Shown here: one piece after another, positions 58,540 through 64,000 of the stretch | Numbering within the stretch: position 1 is the stretch's first letter | Layout of the letters: every line of letters starts with the position of its first letter | NCBI GenBank assembly: GCA_033807695.1 | Contig: CM066306.1 | Span: 992,001 to 1,056,000, forward strand | Source of the DNA: Daedaleopsis sinensis | Taxonomy: Eukaryota > Basidiomycota > Agaricomycetes > Polyporales > Polyporaceae | Reading direction: 5' to 3' | Length of the DNA stretch: 64,000 nt | Program-made: the position numbers and the translations under genes | Notes under the pieces: generated by a model | The model's database searches: none | Told to the model about the DNA's origin: nothing | What the model saw: only the letters and a program-made list of their open reading frames with translations

Positions 58540-59945
58540 GTGTCAAGTTTATGGGCAACTAGACATTCTGAACACTGATGTTCATTTAGTTCACCATGTT
58601 CGAACTTCATGTTTGTATTTTTCAAGAGCTTGCACCCCTTGATGTTACTAGTACTGTGTTCAAACCCACTGATGCTCAGATTGTTCAGAATGTCTACTAG
58701 TATCTGCTTGTGCGTGGTGTTCAGATCGCTCAAGATCTACCTATGTTCATATAGTTCACCGTGTTTGCGCTTCGCTTTATGTTCATTCGAGAGCTTGCAC
58801 CACTTGATGTTCACTGTGTTAGATGTTCAAATTGTTCAGAATGTCTAGCATCTACTTGTCTGCAGCACCAACATCCATTTAGTTCACCGTGTTGGAACTT
58901 CATCTTCGTACTGTTCGAGAGCTTGCACCGCTTGATGTTCACTGTGTTCGAACCCACTGGCACCACAGTGGGTTCACTAGATATTCTGAACAATCTGAAC
59001 GAACAATCTGAACTTCAGTGGGTTCGAACACAGTAAACATCAAGTGGTGCAAGCTTTTAAACAATGAACATCATGAAGTTCGAATATGGTGAACTGAATG
59101 GACATCACGCACACAAGTAGATACTAGACATTCTGAACGATCTGAACATCGGTGGGTTCGAACACAGTGAACATCAAGGGGTGCAAGCTCTCGTTGAACA
59201 AACATAAAACTCGAACACGGTGAACCAAGTAGTACAAACATGAAGCTCAAACATGGTGAACTATATGAACATGGGTAGATCTTGAGCAATCTGAACACCG
59301 CACACAAGCAGATACTAGTAGACATTCTGAACAATCTGAACATCGGTGGGTTCGAACACAGTGAACGTTAAGCGGTGCACACAGTGAACGTCAAGTGGTG
59401 CAAGCTCTCGAACAGTACAAACATAAAACTCGAACACGGTGAACCAAGTAGTACAAACATGAAGCTCAAACATGGTGAACTATATGGACATGGGTAGATC
59501 TTGAGCAATCTGAACACCGCACACAAGTAGTAGATACTAGACATTCTGAGCAATCTGAACATCGGTGGGTTTGAACACAGTGAACATCAAGCGGTACCAC
59601 CTCTCGAACAGTACAAACATAAAACTCGAACGCAGTGAACTAAACAAACATTGGTAGATCTTAAGCAATCTGAACACTGTAATACGAACATGAAGTTCGA
59701 ACATGGTGAACTAAATGAACATTGGTAGATCTTGAGCAATCTGAATGCCACAGACAAGTAGATGCTAGACATTCTGAACAATCTGAACATTAGTGGGTTT
59801 GAACACAGTGAACATCAAGGGGTGCAAGCTCTCGAACAATGAACATGAAGTTTCACAGCGGACATAGAGCAGTTCATAATCTTCAACAATCTGAACATCA
59901 GTAGATAATCTGCACAATCTAAACATGAAGATCTTTGACCGGTGC
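58540..59945. repeat. Two-armed inverted array of about 130-230-bp units
   Basis: The left arm (58540 to about 58990) carries the core GAGCTTGCACC..CTTGATGTTC three times (about 58627, 58790, 58919). The right arm (about 59000-59945) carries its reverse complement, GAACATCAAG..GGTGCAAGCTC, at about 59036, 59170, 59384, 59584 and 59811, with a partial copy near 59360. Unit starts in the right arm, measured at GAACACAGTGAAC, are 59160, 59354, 59573 and 59801 (spacings 194, 219, 228). Both arms are dense in TGAAC/GTTCA. Open frames inside follow from the repeats. Confidence 0.85.
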
Positions 59946-62217
59946 AAAGGTGTGCAAGAAAGCTCCTTTTGCTACAATTTACTGGTTTTCTCTGTTGCCA
60001 CTTGGTCCATATTGCCATATGTGGCCAACTATCGCCACCTTTTCTCTCGTACAAAATATCCGGATGTCTGACGCACGATGTGATTTCAAATAGCCGCAGG
60101 TAAGTCTGCCTATGATAAGTACAAGAGAATAAGACTAAGAACTATACAACTATGGAGAAGCTTTCGAATACCAACTACCAGCTTCATCCGATCCACACTC
60201 GTGCTCATGCACATCATGCTCGACTAGGCTCAGAGCTACTCATTGCGTGTCCCGGTCTGTACCTCAGTGTTGTGAGTGTCACATTGCGCTCGGACATGTT
60301 GTACACGAGGGGGGATAGAACGAGGTTAGGTACAGCAGGCAACTGTATGGATGTCAGCGACAGTAAGGTAGAGAGCAAGCTATGCAACACTAGCCACGAC
60401 TGCGCACGACTCCTGTCCCGCGGACCTCTTCACGGTGCTCGCGGTACTGCGGCGAGTGAAATTCCTGCGGACGCTACTGCCTCCGCCGCCGAGGCTACCG
60501 ACTGCGCGGAGGGGCATTCAGGCGGTCACCACGGCCGAGGCCGCCAGCCCAGTCGGCAACACGGCAGTCGGCGCTCGGACAGGGGAGACGACGGGTACGT
60601 TTTCGACAGCATCGTCGGTGTAGCCGTCGAGATAGTCTTCGTAGAACACGGCGGTGCGCAAACCGCCGCCTTGTCGAGAGGGAGTGGGCGAATCACCCTT
60701 GCGGATACGGTGTCCGCGAGCGGGGCCATTGATGCCGGCGGCAGGGGCGCGCATCATGCACTAACGGAGGTCGCGCTGTGAGTGGCCGGAGCCAGCTTTT
60801 GTGCAGATCGTGGCTGGGGAGGTGATTGAGGCCGTGCAGGGCGGGGCCTCACAGCCGTTTGGCAGGTTGCAGTGCATGGCTCGCAGCTCGGGGCCACTGA
60901 GGATCTAGCCCGCGCAGGCTGAAGGTACGTCCTCTCCGCTCTAGACGCTCTGGAACCACACATACGTCCCTCTCATTGCTTCCGGGCGGACTGTCGTGTC
61001 CCTGGCCCTCTCTTTCGATTGGGACAGCGTAGACACGATGGCCCGCCGGGAAACAAGTCCTCCGACGATCACGACATGATTGTTGGCAAGAGTTGACGGT
61101 ACGAACGGGTCCGAATGTATACAACAGCCTTCGGTCACCATGCCCGGACTCCGCACAGTCCATTTCCCGCGACATGCACCCATCTTACGTGCGTCCCAAT
61201 GCTTGAAGTGATTCGAACGTGTACTCACCTGGCTCAGAACCTTTCCCTTCACAGACCGCGTCCCTCACGAGCGACCGGCGCCATGATCAGGTGTCGCCCC
61301 AAACCGTGCCGGATGCGCGGAGCTTTCACGCCACCGTACCGGACGCGAATTCGAGCAGCGCAATACGCACCTCTCCGGCCAAGACGCGATCTAAAAGGTA
61401 CGTTAGTCGCGTGCGCTCTCAGGCGATGAAGCTCCGTGCGCGAGCTCACCTAGAAGCGACATCGTGTCGATTCGTGGCCATTCCCGGCGTCGAGTGGAAC
61501 GCAGACGTGTAGCCGCGGGAAGCCGCACGCTTGTCGTGAACTTGTCGTGAATGCATGTGTAGGCGGCACGGTGAGAATGAGAGTCGGGAGTCGAGTCGCG
61601 TCGGGAGCAGGAGGAGGGCCAGTGGGGTCGGGAAGCGGACGAACTGCCGGCCGACAGAGGGTAAGAGGGGGGAGCGGGGGGCGAAGCCGCTCACTCTCGT
61701 ATTCATACAGCTTCGGCTGCCCACGTACTCCGAGCCCCAGCTCCCTCATCCTACGCGCATTCAAGCATGTCAAACAAAGGTCAGTACCTCGCACAACTCT
61801 CTTTTGAGAGGATGTCTCACCGATTCCCATGTCCGTCGCCTTCGCAGCAGCGACGGAACACACAGCCCCGTGCGGATACACGCTCGAGTGCACACTGGAT
61901 GCTGCCAAGTGCTCCCGTTTGTCACCTCACAGGTCCCAAGGGTCCGTCAAAGGTGAGTGACGACCACTGCGTGACCAGGACAATTGTCCTCTAACACCCT
62001 TCGCAGTGTATGCCCCCTCGCTGGAACCACGGACTGGGCCGACGGACGATGCCCAAGTGCTCGGCCATTCACATCCCTGTCCGCCATAGCGTCGACGTCC
62101 GACTGCCGCAAGCTGTCCAGGACACTTACAGGTTAGCACACAACTCATGATCAACCAACACAAACTCTTACCTGCCATATCATACTTCTCGATCATACTT
62201 CTCGCGGATAGCTGTCC
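59946..62217. other. Gene-poor interval with a possible degraded JmjC-gene 5' part
   Basis: Mixed sequence without a supported gene. From about 61767 the plus strand has a series of short segments joined by canonical splice signals (MSNKG, PKGPSK, then CMPPRWNHGLGRRTMPKCSA) that could be 5' exons of the JmjC remnant downstream. The GC-rich stretch at 60430-60780 has open frames on both strands but no family signal. Confidence 0.4.
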
Positions 62218-62621
62218 GACTGGACGGACGACAAGTTCAGACGAGTGTCGGAGAAGGGCGTGCCGCTCGTCGTGAGCTGTCGAAGTTCCACGAACAGTGG
62301 ACGTCCGAGTACTTCAGCTTTTAGTAAGGCGCGCAGAGCTGCCTGATCCTCGAGTGCCAGAACGAGCAGAACAAGCGCGTCACGGTCGCGTCTTCGCGCT
62401 ATTCGGCAAGTACGAGGGCCAGCACGACTGCTGGAAGCTGAAGGTGCGCGGCGAAGTTGGTTGCTCCGACGTCGACAGACCGCTAATGCCGCCGTGCAGT
62501 TTTGGGTTTTCTGCAAAACTGGCCTCCTTCGACGGACTTCAAAACCGCATTCCCGGAGGTCTTCAACGACTTCAGCCGCGTGACCCCCGTGCCCAACCAC
62601 GTGCGGCGAGACGGCGTGCTC
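62218..62621 (+). pseudogene. JmjC-domain protein fragment, multiple frameshifts
   Basis: Pieces of one JmjC-type protein lie in order but in different frames: DWTDDKFRRVSEKGVPLVVS (from 62218), SKFHEQWTSEYFSF (about 62280), SCLILECQNEQNKRVTVA (about 62340), RVFALFGKYEGQHDCWKLK (about 62385-62441), NWPPSTDFKTAFPEVFNDFS (about 62515) and TPVPNHVRRDGVL (about 62580-62621). This order is characteristic of basidiomycete JmjC proteins related to histone lysine demethylases. The iron-binding HxD...H core, normally further downstream, is not visible. At least three frame changes occur within 400 bp, so it is a decayed copy or fragment. Short introns could account for one break, not all. Confidence 0.7.
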
Positions 62622-64000
62622 AGGCGTAGTTGCGTGAGGTCCTGATGCTTTTTCTTCCGCCCGAACGACAAGCGGATCTACAACGAGTCCAGTCAGCATC
62701 GTGTATCCGATTCGACCACCATGATACTCAGTCTGCTGTTGTGTCTGGTCGTTGCAGCCTTCTCCTTCGTGGAGTCAGCCGTCGAGTTTGCTTAGCAGTT
62801 TGCGCGGCAGACGCGACTGCAGGCCGCCGCCGCCGTCTAGGACAGGCCGTGAATTCGTCATAAGCAGCCGGCATGATGGGTGCTCGCGAGTCGAGATAAG
62901 GCCGCTCACCTGCAACCATGCCTTCCGTGCGCGCCACCTGCGGTCTTTGATGCCTTCGAGCTTGCGTTTACTAATACGGTCGCATCCTCTACCGCATCCT
63001 CTATCGCCCTCTGCCCGCCCTGCTGCATCCCCCGATGTCCTGCTGTGCAGTATTCGCCCTCCCTCTACGCCCCATCCTCGTGCGCCCGCTGCCTGCCGGT
63101 CTGCCTGTCCGCCGTCCGCCGTTTTAATTCACGCCCCCGTCCGCGCTCTGTGCCGCGTCAGGATGTTTCGCGCATTTTGTCTTGGGCCATGCGGGTCGAC
63201 AGCGTGCACACCTTCGACAGGCGGTCCTAGCCCTGTGCGCATATGCGGGAAAGAATACATGTTTGGATGGTGAGTACTGTTGTCTCACGAAGTACAACGC
63301 AAGAGAGACACTTACACGTTGAAATCCAGTAGTTCAAGCGCGCGAGAGATTGCGTGACGAGGGCGCGATGAGGCTTGTGGAATCGAGGCTAGCGGCGGCT
63401 CTGAGGCACATTGGCGTGGTAAGTGCCGAAGTCGGGTGCAAGTGAGAGTGGTGTGCTGTCATCGGGTGTGATCGAGTCCTCCCTCCCCCTCCCGCGTCCT
63501 CGGCCCACATGCTAGGAGCGTCGTCGGCCCAGGGCGTACTCGGAGCCGTCCACTAGAGACTGCCAGCACACGAGTCATCTCGCAATCTCTCCAGGACTTC
63601 TGGCGCGGTCGCCAGCTATCCCGGGCGTACACAACGCGGCAGAAAACTTGGCAGCTGGCCGTACACGGTCAGTATGCAGGCCGCACGTGTTAAGTGATAG
63701 GAGCAACCGGGACATTTGTTATTCATGTTCTCCTCCAGTATTGTACTCGCACTGTGTCGCGGATGAACGCGTAGTCTTCTGCATAACAGCCCAGTGCTGT
63801 TCTCGCGGCAAGGACATTGAACGAATCTGATACCAGAGTCAGTGCAGTACCAAATGAGAAGGATGCGTCAGACGTACCCTCCCGTTTGGTACCCAATGCG
63901 AATGTACAAGGTGGTCGCGGGCGCAATGTCTCCTCCGTGACGAGAGGACCTGGCAGGACGGGATCGTCTACGCCCACCACCGCTCACCAAACGACCGTCG
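62622..64000. other. Right flank without supported genes
   Basis: Short overlapping frames only. A hydrophobic stretch near 62720-62760 (MILSLLLCLVVA) could be a signal-like exon, but no gene model holds together. Confidence 0.4.

Noticed and set aside
59150..59170. GGGTTCGAAC resembling a tRNA T-loop
   Set aside because: It recurs with the repeat unit and no acceptor stem, D-arm or A box is present at the proper distance.
58540..59945. Similar short proteins (MFRLFRMS-like) predicted repeatedly in the array
   Set aside because: They are translations of the DNA repeat in both arms, with no start context, no fixed length and no conserved stop.
58540..59945. CRISPR-like array
   Set aside because: The units are long, diverged, variable in spacing and present in both orientations, in a fungal nuclear sequence.
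60152..60781. Possible gag-like start (MEKLSNTNYQ) resembling copia polyproteins
   Set aside because: The similarity stops after ten residues and nothing like integrase, protease or RT follows.

Overview
This window is nuclear DNA from a filamentous basidiomycete, most likely an Agaricomycete and possibly a polypore. Genes are intron-rich with short GT-AG introns, coding exons are GC-rich, and the recognisable products (class IV chitin synthase, Mediator subunit, DASH subunit, Medusa-type regulator, DOCK-type GEF) are fungal, with sequence features I associate with Agaricomycetes. There are no bacterial operons, no CRISPR array and no rRNA, and I recognised no tRNA gene.

Layout. 1.7-4.3 kb: membrane-anchored GH5 exo-beta-1,3-glucanase (+). 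4.8-6.0 kb: coiled-coil protein, perhaps augmin-like (-). 6.5-7.7 kb: F-box protein (-). 8.4-12.05 kb: class IV chitin synthase (-), head to head with a dual-specificity phosphatase (12.4-14.5 kb, +). 15.1-15.9 kb: an unknown reading frame broken by one in-frame TAG. 18.1-19.5 kb: Mediator subunit 27 (+). 21.2-23.2 kb: Medusa-like developmental regulator (+). 23.9-24.3 kb: a 231-bp MITE and a separate hairpin. 24.6-31.8 kb: large DOCK-family Rac GEF (-). 32.2-40.5 kb: repeat-rich block with a decayed non-LTR retrotransposon (LINE). 41.65-43.7 kb: DASH/kinetochore subunit Spc34 (+). 44.5-46.0 kb: DapA-family aldolase (+). 49.7-50.5 kb: second dual-specificity phosphatase (+). 53.0-55.0 kb: formate/nitrite-type transporter (-). 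56.1-57.1 kb: second F-box-like protein (-). 57.3-59.9 kb: AT-rich repeat island with a TIR element, a TAG-rich microsatellite and an inverted array of 8-9 units. 62.2-62.6 kb: shattered JmjC-domain fragment.

Several single-copy genes concern hyphal growth and wall biology (glucanase, chitin synthase, DOCK GEF, Medusa regulator). They have separate promoters and the grouping is not evidence of a cluster. I found no convincing undescribed defence or biosynthetic system. The most unusual material is in the repeats: the LINE appears to have an RNase H domain between endonuclease and reverse transcriptase, carries a canonical spliceosomal intron in ORF1 and has ~87-bp tandem repeats upstream; the island at 58.5-59.9 kb is a two-armed inverted repeat array. 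Gene models were assembled by hand from open frames and splice signals, so exon edges are approximate unless stated.
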